Source of the DNA: an uncultured Algibacter sp.
GTDB lineage: Bacteria > Bacteroidota > Bacteroidia > Flavobacteriales > Flavobacteriaceae
Assembly (NCBI GenBank): GCA_947499935.1
Contig: CANMQH010000016.1
Coordinates: 31,542-95,541, forward strand
Reading direction: 5' to 3'
DNA: 64,000 nt
Below are positions 1 through 8,320 of the stretch, piece by piece. A program made the position numbers and the translations under genes. Each line of letters begins with the position of its first letter. Position 1 is the first letter of the stretch. The notes under the pieces are model-generated. The model ran no database searches and was not told the DNA's origin. It worked only from the letters and a program-made list of their open reading frames with translations.

Positions 1-1
1 T

Positions 2-1879
2 AATCCTGCTCAACGTTTAGATGGTCCTAATGTTAATGCCAATATTTTAGCTGGTCATAGTTTTAATACTAGTGACTCTAGCACATTAGATATCTTAGCA
101 TCGGCTTCATTTAGTAACGGTCATGAGGCTACAATAAATGGTTTTGAAACGGTTTATAACTCTCAAGGCGAATTAGATCAAGGTTCGTTTTTATTTAACT
201 ACGACAGATATCGATATAAAACCAACACAACAGTCTTAGGAAGTGCTTCTTATAAATGGAATGCTAAAAATAACATTACTGCAACAACACTTTTTGTTAA
301 TGATACAGAAGATGATTTAAGAGAGTTTACAGGAGTTTCTGGCGAAAACACAGAGTTAAATACATTTGTAAGGCGAGGTACTTTTCAGCAAAACAACCTG
401 TTCACACAACAACTTACTGGTAACCACAAATTTAATGACAATAAATATGAACTTAATTATGGTGGTGCTTACAACAAAGCATTAGGTTATGTACCAGACA
501 GAAGGCAGTTATTCTTTTCCGAAAGACAAGATGGTTCAATTGTACTAGGAAACTTTAGAAATACAAATGATAGTGATAACCAACGTTTTTACCAAGAATT
601 AAATGAAGATGACTTTTCTACTAACATATCTTTTGATATTAATTTTGCTAAAGACGAAGAAGATAATTTTAAGCATACAATAACATTAGGAATTAACTCA
701 AGACAAAAGAATCGTGATTTTGAAGCAAAACAAATTAATTACATATTTGATGCTAACAATACCGTAGTAGAACTTAACAATCCTGATGCTTTCTTAAACG
801 AAGAAAACTTACTAAATGATGTCTATAGTGTTATTGAAGTAACACGCCCACAGAATTCTTACGAGGCTGACTTGACTAACTTTGCAAGTTTTGCAAGTTT
901 AAAATTACAACTATCTCCAAATTTTGTATTGAACTCTGGTATTAGGGTTGAAGACTTTGAACAAAACGTATTCTTTAAAGACCCTGTAACCATTGAAGAT
1001 ACAGTTGGTAAAATTAATGATTATTTTGTTTTACCAAGTTTAGATATGAAGTATACACTTAATGACAAATCTAACTTACGCTTTGCAGCAAGTAAAACAG
1101 TAACATTACCATTATTTACTGAAACGGCTCCATTTTTAGATGAAGATGTAAACGAGTTTACCATTGGTAATCCAGATTTAAAAAACTCGGACAACTTCAA
1201 TTTTGACATTAAATACGAATTTTTTCCTAGAAACGGAGAGTTGTTTTCTGTAACTGGTTTTGCAAAATATTTAGACCAACCTATTGAAAAAATTAGAATT
1301 GCATCTGCAAATAACAACAACTCTTATGTAAACTCTGATAATGCTAAAATATTTGGTGGCGAAATAGAATACAGACAACAGTTAAATAATATTTTTTCGG
1401 ATGAAGATGACGAAGGTTTATTAAGCAACTTAACACTTGGGTTAAATGCTACTATAATGTACACTAAAGTAGTTATCGATCCTACAGTAACGGTTTTAAA
1501 TGCTTCTATTGCCCCAACAAACCTAGAGCGTAAATTACAAGGTGCTTCGCCTTATATCTTTAATGCGGATATAGGTTTCTCTAAAGACCTCGGGAAACAT
1601 GACCTTTCATCTACATTAGATTTTAATTATTTCGGAGATAGAATATACTCTGCAGGTGGAAATGGTGTTGGCGATATTTTTGAAAAAGGGTTTGGAACTT
1701 TAAACTTCAACTTTAAAGACACATTTAACAAACATTGGGCTGTTAGTTTATCTGCCAAAAATATTTTAAATCCAACCATAGAGCGTTATCAAGATCAAGA
1801 AGATATTAATCAAGAACTTACGGTAAGTTCTTACCAACTAGGAGCAAACTTAAGCCTAGGTTTTACTTATAAATTTTAA
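2..1879 (+). CDS. TonB-dependent outer-membrane receptor, C-terminal part (5' end outside window)
   Basis: The frame is open from base 2, so the gene starts before the window. The internal TTG at 872 is not a start. About 625 residues are visible. They alternate polar and aromatic beta-strands separated by Asn/Asp-rich loops, and end in a barrel closing strand with terminal Phe (LGFTYKF), as in TonB-dependent receptors. The plug domain and TonB box are not visible. The gene is followed after 30 bp by a lipoprotein gene, then by a phosphate porin and a phosphate transporter, so a phosphorus-containing substrate is plausible. That is an inference from neighbours only; the substrate cannot be read from the sequence. 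Confidence 0.85.
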   Translation, partial: NPAQRLDGPNVNANILAGHSFNTSDSSTLDILASASFSNGHEATINGFETVYNSQGELDQGSFLFNYDRYRYKTNTTVLGSASYKWNAKNNITATTLFVNDTEDDLREFTGVSGENTELNTFVRRGTFQQNNLFTQQLTGNHKFNDNKYELNYGGAYNKALGYVPDRRQLFFSERQDGSIVLGNFRNTNDSDNQRFYQELNEDDFSTNISFDINFAKDEEDNFKHTITLGINSRQKNRDFEAKQINYIFDANNTVVELNNPDAFLNEENLLNDVYSVIEVTRPQNSYEADLTNFASFASLKLQLSPNFVLNSGIRVEDFEQNVFFKDPVTIEDTVGKINDYFVLPSLDMKYTLNDKSNLRFAASKTVTLPLFTETAPFLDEDVNEFTIGNPDLKNSDNFNFDIKYEFFPRNGELFSVTGFAKYLDQPIEKIRIASANNNNSYVNSDNAKIFGGEIEYRQQLNNIFSDEDDEGLLSNLTLGLNATIMYTKVVIDPTVTVLNASIAPTNLERKLQGASPYIFNADIGFSKDLGKHDLSSTLDFNYFGDRIYSAGGNGVGDIFEKGFGTLNFNFKDTFNKHWAVSLSAKNILNPTIERYQDQEDINQELTVSSYQLGANLSLGFTYKF

Positions 1880-1909
1880 ATTTCAAAAAAAACAATCAAA
1901 ATTAAAATT

Positions 1910-3223
1910 ATGAAAACTACTAAAAACGTTATTAAAGGACTTTTTATAGCCTTGGTTATAGTATGCCAATCCTGCACTATTAATGAAGAAAGTATTGGTG
2001 ACGTAACTATTAATCCTAATGGAGGAGGCAATGGGCCGTCGGATTGTATTCAATTATCTGGTGAGATAACATCAGACATAACACTAACATCTAATAATTG
2101 CTACGAACTAGTAGGTGGTGTTTCTGTAGTGGATGGCGTTACTATGACAATACAAGCTGGTACTCAAATTATTGCAGGACAAACTTCAGATGGTATTTTC
2201 TCTTACCTACTTATTAATCAAGGCGCCAAAATAATGGCACAAGGTACTGCCGATCAGCCAATAATATTAACATCTAACAAATCTACACCAAACCCAGGAG
2301 ATTGGGGCGGATTAATTATAGCAGGTAGAGCACCAATTAATAGAGGTACAACGGCAACTGCAGAAGTAGCAAATATTAGTTATGGTGGTACTGTAGCAGA
2401 TGACAATTCTGGTATTATACGTTATATGCGTTTAGAATATACTGGTGGTAGAATTAATGCTGACTCAGAATATAATGGTTTATCACTTTATGGTGTTGGT
2501 AGCGGAACAACATTAGAATATATACAAACCTATTTAGGTAATGACGATGGTATTGAGTTTTATGGTGGTACTGTAGATTTAAAGTATGCCGTTGCAACTG
2601 GAGCTCAAGATGATAGTTTTGACTGGACTGATGGTTGGGTTGGAAGAGGTCAGTTTTGGGTTGTACAACAAACAACTTTAGAAGGAGATAAAGGTATTGA
2701 AGCTGATAATTTATCTTCGACGCCAGACGCCATTCCATTTTCTTTTCCAACCATTTCAAATATCACACTATTAGGTGCAGAAGATGGTGATGGAGAAAAT
2801 AAAGGTATAGAGTTTAGAGCCGGAACAAAAGTAGCTGCTTATAATATGATTATTAAAGGCTTTCCAGGAAAAGGTATTGAAGTAGATGATGACCAAACTT
2901 TAATTAATTTAAACAATGGTGATGTGGAAGTAAGAAACTCTATAATTGATAATGTAAATTCATTTGATTTAGATCATGGTGGCGCAACTGTAGATTTTGC
3001 AGATTTTGCAACATATTCTAATTATTCTTTAGATGGTTCTGGAGCTCCTTTTAACAATGCAGGCTCTGCAATTCCTGATGATTTTGAGTTAGAAGGTTTT
3101 AGAGGTACTTACGAAGGTAATGCTATTGACCCATCAACAATCAACGCTTGGTTTACATCAGTAAATTACGTTGGTGCTGTAGATTCTAATGATGACTGGA
3201 CACAAGGCTGGGTTAGATTTTAA
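1910..3223 (+). CDS. Secreted lipoprotein with predicted right-handed beta-helix repeats
   Basis: The 437-residue product starts MKTTKNVIKGLFIALVIVC and has a lipobox ending at Cys22 (VCQSC), so it should be a lipoprotein. A Gly/Asn-rich linker follows. From about residue 60 there are repeated short beta-strands with G-rich turns (GTQI, QGAKIMAQGT, GGTVDLKYA, GIEFRAG), a pattern typical of parallel beta-helix proteins. It lies 30 bp downstream of a TonB receptor, probably in the same transcript. A strong terminator follows at 3245-3274. No catalytic motif is evident. It may be a surface partner of the receptor; the function is unknown. Confidence 0.75.
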   Translation: MKTTKNVIKGLFIALVIVCQSCTINEESIGDVTINPNGGGNGPSDCIQLSGEITSDITLTSNNCYELVGGVSVVDGVTMTIQAGTQIIAGQTSDGIFSYLLINQGAKIMAQGTADQPIILTSNKSTPNPGDWGGLIIAGRAPINRGTTATAEVANISYGGTVADDNSGIIRYMRLEYTGGRINADSEYNGLSLYGVGSGTTLEYIQTYLGNDDGIEFYGGTVDLKYAVATGAQDDSFDWTDGWVGRGQFWVVQQTTLEGDKGIEADNLSSTPDAIPFSFPTISNITLLGAEDGDGENKGIEFRAGTKVAAYNMIIKGFPGKGIEVDDDQTLINLNNGDVEVRNSIIDNVNSFDLDHGGATVDFADFATYSNYSLDGSGAPFNNAGSAIPDDFELEGFRGTYEGNAIDPSTINAWFTSVNYVGAVDSNDDWTQGWVRF

Positions 3224-3244
3224 ATCAAAAATATTTTTAATACT

Positions 3245-3274
3245 AAAAAAGCATCCTATACAGGATGCTTTTTT
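3245..3274 (+). terminator. Rho-independent terminator after the receptor-lipoprotein unit
   Basis: A perfect stem (GCATCC / GGATGC, extended by A/T pairs) with a TATA-type loop is followed by a T run. Its A/T-symmetric arms let it work on both strands, so it can also end the convergent gene at 3296-3610. Confidence 0.85.
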
Positions 3275-3295
3275 AGTTTAGTTGGTTTTTTGCTT

Positions 3296-3610
3296 CTAAA
3301 GTGAAGCCACTTTTTTACTATAATCTATTTCTTTTGGAACACCATCAATCCAATGTATCCATTTGCCGACTTTTTTACCATTATCATAATTTGCTGAAAC
3401 CGTTTTTTTGCCTTCTGCATTAAAGCTTAACCAAACACCTTGAAGTTTACCATCTGTTGTGTAAGACCCTGTTTGGCTTACAACACCATTGTCATGATAA
3501 TAAACAACATCAATTAAGTTTGTGTCTTTATTAAGTTTTAAATCTCTCTTTTGTTGAGCAAAAGAGACCACAGTAATTAAAAAGGCAAAAACAAAAAATA
3601 ATTTCTTCAT
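3296..3610 (-). CDS. Small secreted MORN/YwqK-like repeat protein
   Basis: The open frame extends to 3658, but the start is best placed at 3610. This gives MKKLFFVFAFLITVVSFAQ, a clear signal peptide, and leaves the -7 box at 3636-3643 upstream. The mature part of about 85 residues has two repeats of the type 'G..V.Q.G.Y..DGKLQG.W' and 'Y.NGKKVGKWI.W', like the YwqK/MORN-type repeats common in Bacteroidota. A perfect TATATTTG -7 box precedes it at 3643-3636. Just upstream of that lies a four-unit 11-bp repeat array (3654-3692) in inverted orientation. The function is unknown; co-regulation with the phosphate genes is possible. Confidence 0.75.
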   Translation of the reverse strand: MKKLFFVFAFLITVVSFAQQKRDLKLNKDTNLIDVVYYHDNGVVSQTGSYTTDGKLQGVWLSFNAEGKKTVSANYDNGKKVGKWIHWIDGVPKEIDYSKKVASL

Positions 3611-3653
3611 AATTATGGGTTTTATCATTATACCCCAAATATAATAATTACAT

Positions 3654-3692
3654 AACATTAAAGCAACTTTTAGGTAACATTAAATTAACATT
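3654..3692. promoter_or_regulatory. Four-unit 11-bp-phased AACATT repeat array, inverted relative to the adjacent gene
   Basis: AACATT at 3654, AACTTT at 3665, AACATT at 3676 and AACATT at 3687 are spaced exactly 11 bp apart on the plus strand. No plus-strand -7 box lies 15 or 26 nt downstream. On the minus strand the array ends 12 bp before the TATATTTG box of the 3296-3610 gene. The repeat matches the phosphate-gene arrays to the right, but in opposite orientation to its probable target. Confidence 0.6.
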
Positions 3693-3810
3693 GGGGTTTT
3701 AAAAATTTCATTTTCAATTATTTAAGTATTACATATTATAATATATTAATTTTTAGACAACGCCATGATTATGTTTACTTGTACCTAAAGGCTCTTATAT
3801 TAATAATTAC

Positions 3811-3855
3811 TTAATATTAGGTTTACATTTAGATTAACTTAAACGATGATATTTG
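3811..3855 (+). promoter_or_regulatory. Pho-like activator array and promoter of the predicted RNA
   Basis: Three 8-bp units, TTAATATT (3811), TTTACATT (3822) and ATTAACTT (3833), are spaced 11 bp apart. They are followed by GATATTTG (3848-3855), a near match to the flavobacterial -7 box TAnnTTTG. The AACATT-equivalent cores lie 37, 26 and 15 nt before TATTTG, the same as at the porin promoter. Direct repeats of 11 bp resemble the PhoB box architecture of Proteobacteria. Assignment to a PhoB homologue is inference. Confidence 0.6.
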
Positions 3856-3861
3856 TAATGT

Positions 3862-3965
3862 CTTAAGGCAAAACAATTAGTATTTCATATAATCTATTAG
3901 TTTTTGTCGACTACATTATCATGATTTCTAATTAGACTACTCTTGGCCAGAGTAGTCTTTTTTTT
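3862..3965 (+). ncRNA. Predicted ~100-nt phosphate-regulated small RNA
   Basis: A promoter-like array ends at 3855 and a strong terminator lies at 3934-3965, with no usable open reading frame between. A transcript starting about 7 nt after the -7 box would be about 104 nt and end in the terminator stem. A second complete array-plus-promoter for the porin gene follows the terminator, so this unit is separate and not just the porin leader. The transcript itself is predicted, not observed. Confidence 0.5.
3934..3965 (+). terminator. Strong intrinsic terminator of the predicted RNA
   Basis: A 10-bp perfect stem (AGACTACTCT / AGAGTAGTCT) with a 5-nt loop is followed by eight T residues. It sits between two promoters reading the same way. 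Confidence 0.85.
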
Positions 3966-3974
3966 ATCAAAAAG

Positions 3975-4019
3975 TTAATCATTTGGAAACATTAAGCTAA
4001 CATTCATTTTAGTTATTTG
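3975..4019 (+). promoter_or_regulatory. Pho-like activator array and promoter of the porin gene
   Basis: AATCAT (3977), AACATT (3988) and AACATT (3999) are spaced 11 bp apart and lie 37, 26 and 15 nt upstream of TATTTG (4014-4019). The -7 box reads GTTATTTG and lacks the consensus leading TA, which fits an activator-dependent promoter. A start site about 7 nt downstream would leave a leader of about 19 nt before the ATG at 4045. Confidence 0.6.
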
Positions 4020-4044
4020 CAGCGACAAAAATTAATAGTATAAA

Positions 4045-5235
4045 ATGAAACTTAAAATTACTCTAGTAGTGGTTGCATTATTTGCTTTATCCACTTTAAA
4101 AGCACAGGAAGTTAAAACGCCAAAATTTGGTAAAGGTCTATTTAATCTTGTTGGCCAAGATAGTTCTTGGACCATGAAAGTAGGATTAAGAATGCAACTT
4201 CTAGGATCTTCTATCTGGGAAGAAAACAACAAAAATGAAACTAGCTTCTTAGCTAGAAGAGCACGATTAAAATTTGATGGTTATGCGTACAGCCCAAAAT
4301 TAAAGTATAAGATTGAGCTAGGCTTATCAAACAGAGACCTTTCTGGGGCGTCACAGTTTACGAGTAACGCACCAAGATATATTTTAGACGCTCAATTAAA
4401 ATGGAATTTCTATAAAAACTTTGAAATATGGTTTGGACAAGGAAAACTTCCAGGAAACAGAGAACGTGTTATATCTTCTGCAAACTTACAACAGGTAGAT
4501 CGCTCGTTATTAAATAGTCGATTTACCATCGATCGTGATTTTGGTTTTCAATTAAGGCACCATTTTAACCTTACAGATACATTTGTTGTAAAAGAAATTT
4601 TCTCTTTAGCTCAAGGTGAAGGTAGAAATGTTACCACAGGAAACTTAGGTGGACATGAATACACTGGTCGTATTGAGTTATTGCCTTTCGGAAACTTTTC
4701 TAGTAAAGGTGATTACAAAGGTTCTGATCTTAAAAGAGAACAAACGCCTAAATTTGCTTTAGGAGTTAGTTACGACCATAACAATAATGCTGTAAAAAAC
4801 AGAAGCAACCAAGGATCCTATATGGTTACAGATACTGGTTTTTATGAAACTAACATAAATACACTTTTTATAGATGCCATGTTTAAGTACAAAGGATTCT
4901 CTTTAATGGCAGAATATGCAGATAGAGATGCTAAAGATCCTATCGCCAAAGATTCGAATGGAGATGAAACAGGAGATATCGTTCAAGTAGGTAAAGGTTT
5001 AAATCTCCAAACAGGATATTTATTAAATAATGATTGGGAGGTTTCTGGTCGTTACACAAATATAAAGTTAGACAAAAGTATTACTGGAAAAAATCCAGAA
5101 AACCAATACACTTTAGGGCTTTCAAAATATATAGCTGGTCATAGTTTAAAAGTACAAACAGACATTAGCCATCTAGAAGTTAGTGGTGGTAATAATGAGT
5201 TAATGTATAGGCTACAATTCGATATCCATTTTTAA
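4045..5235 (+). CDS. Phosphate-selective porin, OprO/OprP family
   Basis: The 396-residue product has a signal peptide (MKLKITLVVVALFALSTLKA, cleavage near residue 20) and a 16-strand-type barrel with terminal Phe (LQFDIHF). Features of the OprP/OprO family include an early 'FLARRARLKFDGYAYSPKLK' segment and the following 'YKIELGLSNRD', then 'LDAQLKWNFYKNFEIWFGQGKLPGNRE'. Such porins carry phosphate or polyphosphate across the outer membrane; some Bacteroidota members may be less selective. It sits 71 bp before a PiT transporter gene, and the two promoters carry the same phased repeat array, which supports a phosphate role. The start fits the predicted promoter and signal peptide. Confidence 0.85.
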   Translation: MKLKITLVVVALFALSTLKAQEVKTPKFGKGLFNLVGQDSSWTMKVGLRMQLLGSSIWEENNKNETSFLARRARLKFDGYAYSPKLKYKIELGLSNRDLSGASQFTSNAPRYILDAQLKWNFYKNFEIWFGQGKLPGNRERVISSANLQQVDRSLLNSRFTIDRDFGFQLRHHFNLTDTFVVKEIFSLAQGEGRNVTTGNLGGHEYTGRIELLPFGNFSSKGDYKGSDLKREQTPKFALGVSYDHNNNAVKNRSNQGSYMVTDTGFYETNINTLFIDAMFKYKGFSLMAEYADRDAKDPIAKDSNGDETGDIVQVGKGLNLQTGYLLNNDWEVSGRYTNIKLDKSITGKNPENQYTLGLSKYIAGHSLKVQTDISHLEVSGGNNELMYRLQFDIHF

Positions 5236-5239
5236 AAAA

Positions 5240-5283
5240 TAACATTTAGATAACACTTTATACACCAATAGTTATGATATTTG
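5240..5283 (+). promoter_or_regulatory. Pho-like activator array and promoter of the PiT gene
   Basis: TAACATT (core at 5241) and TAACACT (core at 5252) are spaced 11 bp apart. TATTTG at 5278-5283 lies 37 and 26 nt downstream of the two cores, the same phasing as at 3824/3850 and 3988/4014. The third unit (5263) is degenerate. The -7 box is GATATTTG. Confidence 0.6.
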
Positions 5284-5306
5284 CAAACTTTTTACAATTA
5301 AATACT

Positions 5307-7589
5307 ATGGATAATATTTACTTATACATGCTTATTGCTATTACAATTTTAGCTGTTGCTGATATTGTTGTAGGGGTTAGTAATGATGCTATCAATTTTT
5401 TAAACTCTGCCATTGGTTCTAAGGCCATATCCATGAAAACCATCATGATAGTAGCCAGCTTAGGTATTTTTATAGGAGCAGTATATTCTAGTGGTTTAAT
5501 GGAGGTTGCAAGAAAAGGAATTTTTGTTCCTGCGCAATTTAGTTTTCATGAAATCATGCTCATATTCATGGCTGTTATGATAACGGATATTCTGTTATTA
5601 GATTTCTTTAATACTATTGGGTTACCAACATCTACAACCGTTTCTATTGTATTTAACTTATTAGGAGCCGCTGTGGTTATGGCTTTAATAAAAATAAGTG
5701 CTTCAGATACAGAGACTTTTGCAAATCTTGGAAATTATATTAACACAAAAAAAGCCATAGAAATTATTAGAGGCATTCTACTTTCTGTACTCATAGCATT
5801 TAGTGTTGGTGCTATAGTACAATGGATTTCTCGTTTAATTTTTACATTTCATTACGAAAATAAAATTAAAAATTTTGGAGCTATTTTTGGAGGTGTTGCA
5901 TTAACAGCCATTCTTTATTTTATATTTATGAAAGGCCTTAAAGGTACCCCATATTATAAAGACTTAAAAGGCATTATTGGTGGCAATGAGTTATTTATTA
6001 TTATTGGTGGCTTCATATTATTCACGCTTTTATCGTATGCCTTTCAAAAAATAGCTAAAAAAAGTATCCTTATTGTTGTTATCATTGTTGGAACATTTGG
6101 ATTAGCACTAGCCTTTTCTGGAAATGATTTAGTAAATTTCATAGGTGTTCCTATGGCCGCTTATCATTCCTATGAAGCATGGTCTGGTTCAGGAATAAGC
6201 CCTACTGATTTTACCATGGGTGTTTTAAGCAAAAAAATGCCTGCTGAACCCTTTTTACTTTTCATTGCAGGTGCCATCATGGTTATTACACTTTGGTTTT
6301 CTAAAAAAGCTAAAACAGTTGCAGAAACTGAGCTTAGTTTATCTAGACAAGGCGATACGCACGAAAAATTTGAACCAAATTTACTATCTAGACTTATCGT
6401 AAAAGTATCAACTTGGTTATCTACTGGGTTTGAAGACATTTTTCCAAAATCTATACAAACAAAAATAGACGCTAGTTTTCAAAAACCAAATACAATAGCA
6501 TTAACAAAAGATCAAAGTATTGATGCTCCTGCTTTTGATATGATTAGAGCTTCTGTTAACCTAATGGTGGCTGGTGTATTAATTTCTATTGCAACAGCCA
6601 TGAAATTACCTTTATCAACAACATATGTAACCTTTATGGTGGCCATGGGTACCTCTTTAGCAGATAGAGCTTGGGGAGCAGAAAGTGCCGTTTATAGAGT
6701 TGCAGGCGTATTAAATGTTATTGGAGGATGGTTTGGTACTGCGTTAGGTGCCTTTACCGCAGCTGGTATTGTTGTATTTTTAGTTAACTGGCATCCTGCA
6801 GTAATGACACCTGTGTTATTATTACTTACTGTTATTTTATTAGTAAGAAATTATCTTTCTCACAAAAAGAAGTCTACCGCAACTAAAGATGAAGACAGTT
6901 TAACTAAAGCAGAAAGCAGTTCTGTACAAGGGGTTATTTATGAAAGCGCAAGTAATATTGTAAATGTTGTAAAACGAGGAAACAAAATCTATTCTAGTAC
7001 AATAACTGGTCTAGCTAAACAGGATTTAGCCTTATTAAAAAAGAATAAAAAGAATATTGTAAAACTATCTGACGAAGTTGAAGACTTACGTGATAACATT
7101 TTTTACTTTATTAAAAACTTAGATGAATCTAGTGTTGGAGCAAGTAATTTCTACATCAACATATTAGGCTATTTACAAGATATGACGCAGTCTTTAGAGT
7201 ATATATCTAAAGTGAGTCATAAGCATGTAAACAATAATCATAAAAAGCTTAAATTCAATCAAATTAAAGAACTTAAAGAAATAGAAGGTGCTATAGATAC
7301 ATTATTTACTGCAACTAAAGCAGCTTTCGATTCTAAATCTTTTGAAGAAATTGGTGCTGTCTTAAGTAAAAAACAAGCTATTTTTAATTTGTTAACCGAA
7401 AAAATACAAAAACAAGTTGAACGCACTAGAACAGAAGAATCTAGTCCTAAAAACACAACATTATACTTTGGTATTTTATTAGAAACAAAAGATTTACTAA
7501 CAGCAACTATGAATCTTTTAGAAGAATATTACAATGCTCATGATAGTTCTGTAGAGCCTGCAACAATTGTACCTACTGAAGAAGGGTAA
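5307..7589 (+). CDS. PiT-family inorganic phosphate transporter with C-terminal PhoU-like domain
   Basis: The reading frame opens at 5274, but that ATG lies on the -7 box (5278-5283), so the second ATG at 5307 (MDNIYLYML, 760 aa) is chosen. It leaves a 17-nt leader. The N-terminal half has the PHO4 signature near the start (VVGVSNDAINFLNSAIGSKA). The second half-repeat includes 'GNDLVNFIGVPMAA' and 'KLPLSTTYVTFMVAMGTSLA'. About a dozen membrane spans are predicted. The last 200 or so residues are soluble and helical (for example ELKEIEGAIDTLFTATKAAF) and look like a PhoU/DUF47-type domain. The protein should import phosphate across the inner membrane. A terminator follows at 7618. Confidence 0.9.
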   Translation: MDNIYLYMLIAITILAVADIVVGVSNDAINFLNSAIGSKAISMKTIMIVASLGIFIGAVYSSGLMEVARKGIFVPAQFSFHEIMLIFMAVMITDILLLDFFNTIGLPTSTTVSIVFNLLGAAVVMALIKISASDTETFANLGNYINTKKAIEIIRGILLSVLIAFSVGAIVQWISRLIFTFHYENKIKNFGAIFGGVALTAILYFIFMKGLKGTPYYKDLKGIIGGNELFIIIGGFILFTLLSYAFQKIAKKSILIVVIIVGTFGLALAFSGNDLVNFIGVPMAAYHSYEAWSGSGISPTDFTMGVLSKKMPAEPFLLFIAGAIMVITLWFSKKAKTVAETELSLSRQGDTHEKFEPNLLSRLIVKVSTWLSTGFEDIFPKSIQTKIDASFQKPNTIALTKDQSIDAPAFDMIRASVNLMVAGVLISIATAMKLPLSTTYVTFMVAMGTSLADRAWGAESAVYRVAGVLNVIGGWFGTALGAFTAAGIVVFLVNWHPAVMTPVLLLLTVILLVRNYLSHKKKSTATKDEDSLTKAESSSVQGVIYESASNIVNVVKRGNKIYSSTITGLAKQDLALLKKNKKNIVKLSDEVEDLRDNIFYFIKNLDESSVGASNFYINILGYLQDMTQSLEYISKVSHKHVNNNHKKLKFNQIKELKEIEGAIDTLFTATKAAFDSKSFEEIGAVLSKKQAIFNLLTEKIQKQVERTRTEESSPKNTTLYFGILLETKDLLTATMNLLEEYYNAHDSSVEPATIVPTEEG

Positions 7590-7617
7590 TATTAGTTTAA
7601 ATCTCAAACTTTAATTT

Positions 7618-7657
7618 AGACCTCACAGATTTTAAAAACCTGTGAGGTCTTTTTTTA
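7618..7657 (+). terminator. Terminator of the PiT gene
   Basis: An 11-bp perfect stem (AGACCTCACAG / CTGTGAGGTCT) is followed by a T run. The next gene is convergent. Confidence 0.9.
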
Positions 7658-7666
7658 TTGTTTAGA

Positions 7667-8185
7667 TTAAGATTGAATTTGACCTATTTGATCTAATTCT
7701 GTATGCGACATTTTTTTAGCTTCAAATTTAGCAATATCCACAACATATGTTTTAGAAATAGTATCATGCCACCCCCTACCTTCTGCACCTAAATAAGAAA
7801 ATGCATCAAAAGGAATCATTCTTGAAAAACTACGCTTTAAAAAATTTACTACTGTAGGGATAGAGCCATCTTCTAAAACAACTCTTGTTTTCGTAATATA
7901 CTTACCTACACTTCGACCTTTAGTCAATGTTTCTAAAGCAAAATATATTATTGCAAGTATTATAGCGGTTATTAATCTATCTAGAATAGGATTTGTGTTT
8001 TCCATATCATTTAAAAGACTATCAACACTTGATGTGTTTTCGGCAAATGAATAGAACAAGAGCACAAATCCAATAATAACTCCAAAAAATACAAATAAAA
8101 TAATTATAAGATCAACTATATAATTAACGAATCGATTACCTTTAGTTGCGTATAAATCTGGAGTTACTTTAAATGTATTTGTCAT
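7667..8185 (-). CDS. RDD-family membrane protein
   Basis: The frame extends to 8287, but the upstream part runs through a terminator hairpin (8217-8246). The start is therefore placed at 8185 (MTNTFKVTPDLYATKGNR, 172 aa); an ATG at 8203 is the alternative. The motif 'TKGNRFVNYIVDLIIILF' (Arg...Asp) opens the first membrane span. A second span with 'Y.ALETLTKGRSVGKYITKTRV' and the conserved basic tail follow, as in RDD proteins. About three membrane segments are present. RDD proteins are poorly characterised; some are linked to ion transport. It is transcribed toward the PiT gene and is probably monocistronic. Confidence 0.8.
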   Translation of the reverse strand: MTNTFKVTPDLYATKGNRFVNYIVDLIIILFVFFGVIIGFVLLFYSFAENTSSVDSLLNDMENTNPILDRLITAIILAIIYFALETLTKGRSVGKYITKTRVVLEDGSIPTVVNFLKRSFSRMIPFDAFSYLGAEGRGWHDTISKTYVVDIAKFEAKKMSHTELDQIGQIQS

Positions 8186-8216
8186 AATTTTATTTTTTTT
8201 CATGCTAATATATGAA

Positions 8217-8246
8217 TAAAAAAAGCATCCAAATTGGATGCTTTTT
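8217..8246 (-). terminator. Terminator after nrdA
   Basis: The stem GCATCC / GGATGC with A/T extensions has T tracts on both strands. In the minus direction it lies about 75 bp past the nrdA stop codon. Confidence 0.8.
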
Positions 8247-8320
8247 CGTTTAAATTTAACGTTTCTCTTTTCGAGGAAACTTACCAATAATTATGTTATA
8301 ATTTACGTATTAAACGTTAA

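Larger units (their letters stand above)
3611..4044. other. 434-bp regulatory intergenic region of the phosphate locus
   Basis: There is no credible protein gene here. It holds, left to right: the -7 box of the minus-strand gene (3636-3643), an 11-bp-phased repeat array (3654-3692), a second array with a promoter (3811-3855), a predicted short RNA ending in a terminator (about 3862-3965), and a third array with the porin promoter (3975-4019). Each is listed separately. Confidence 0.75.

Noticed and set aside
2454..2759. 101-aa minus-strand frame inside the lipoprotein gene
   Set aside because: It is an antisense shadow of the beta-helix repeats with no start region or family match.
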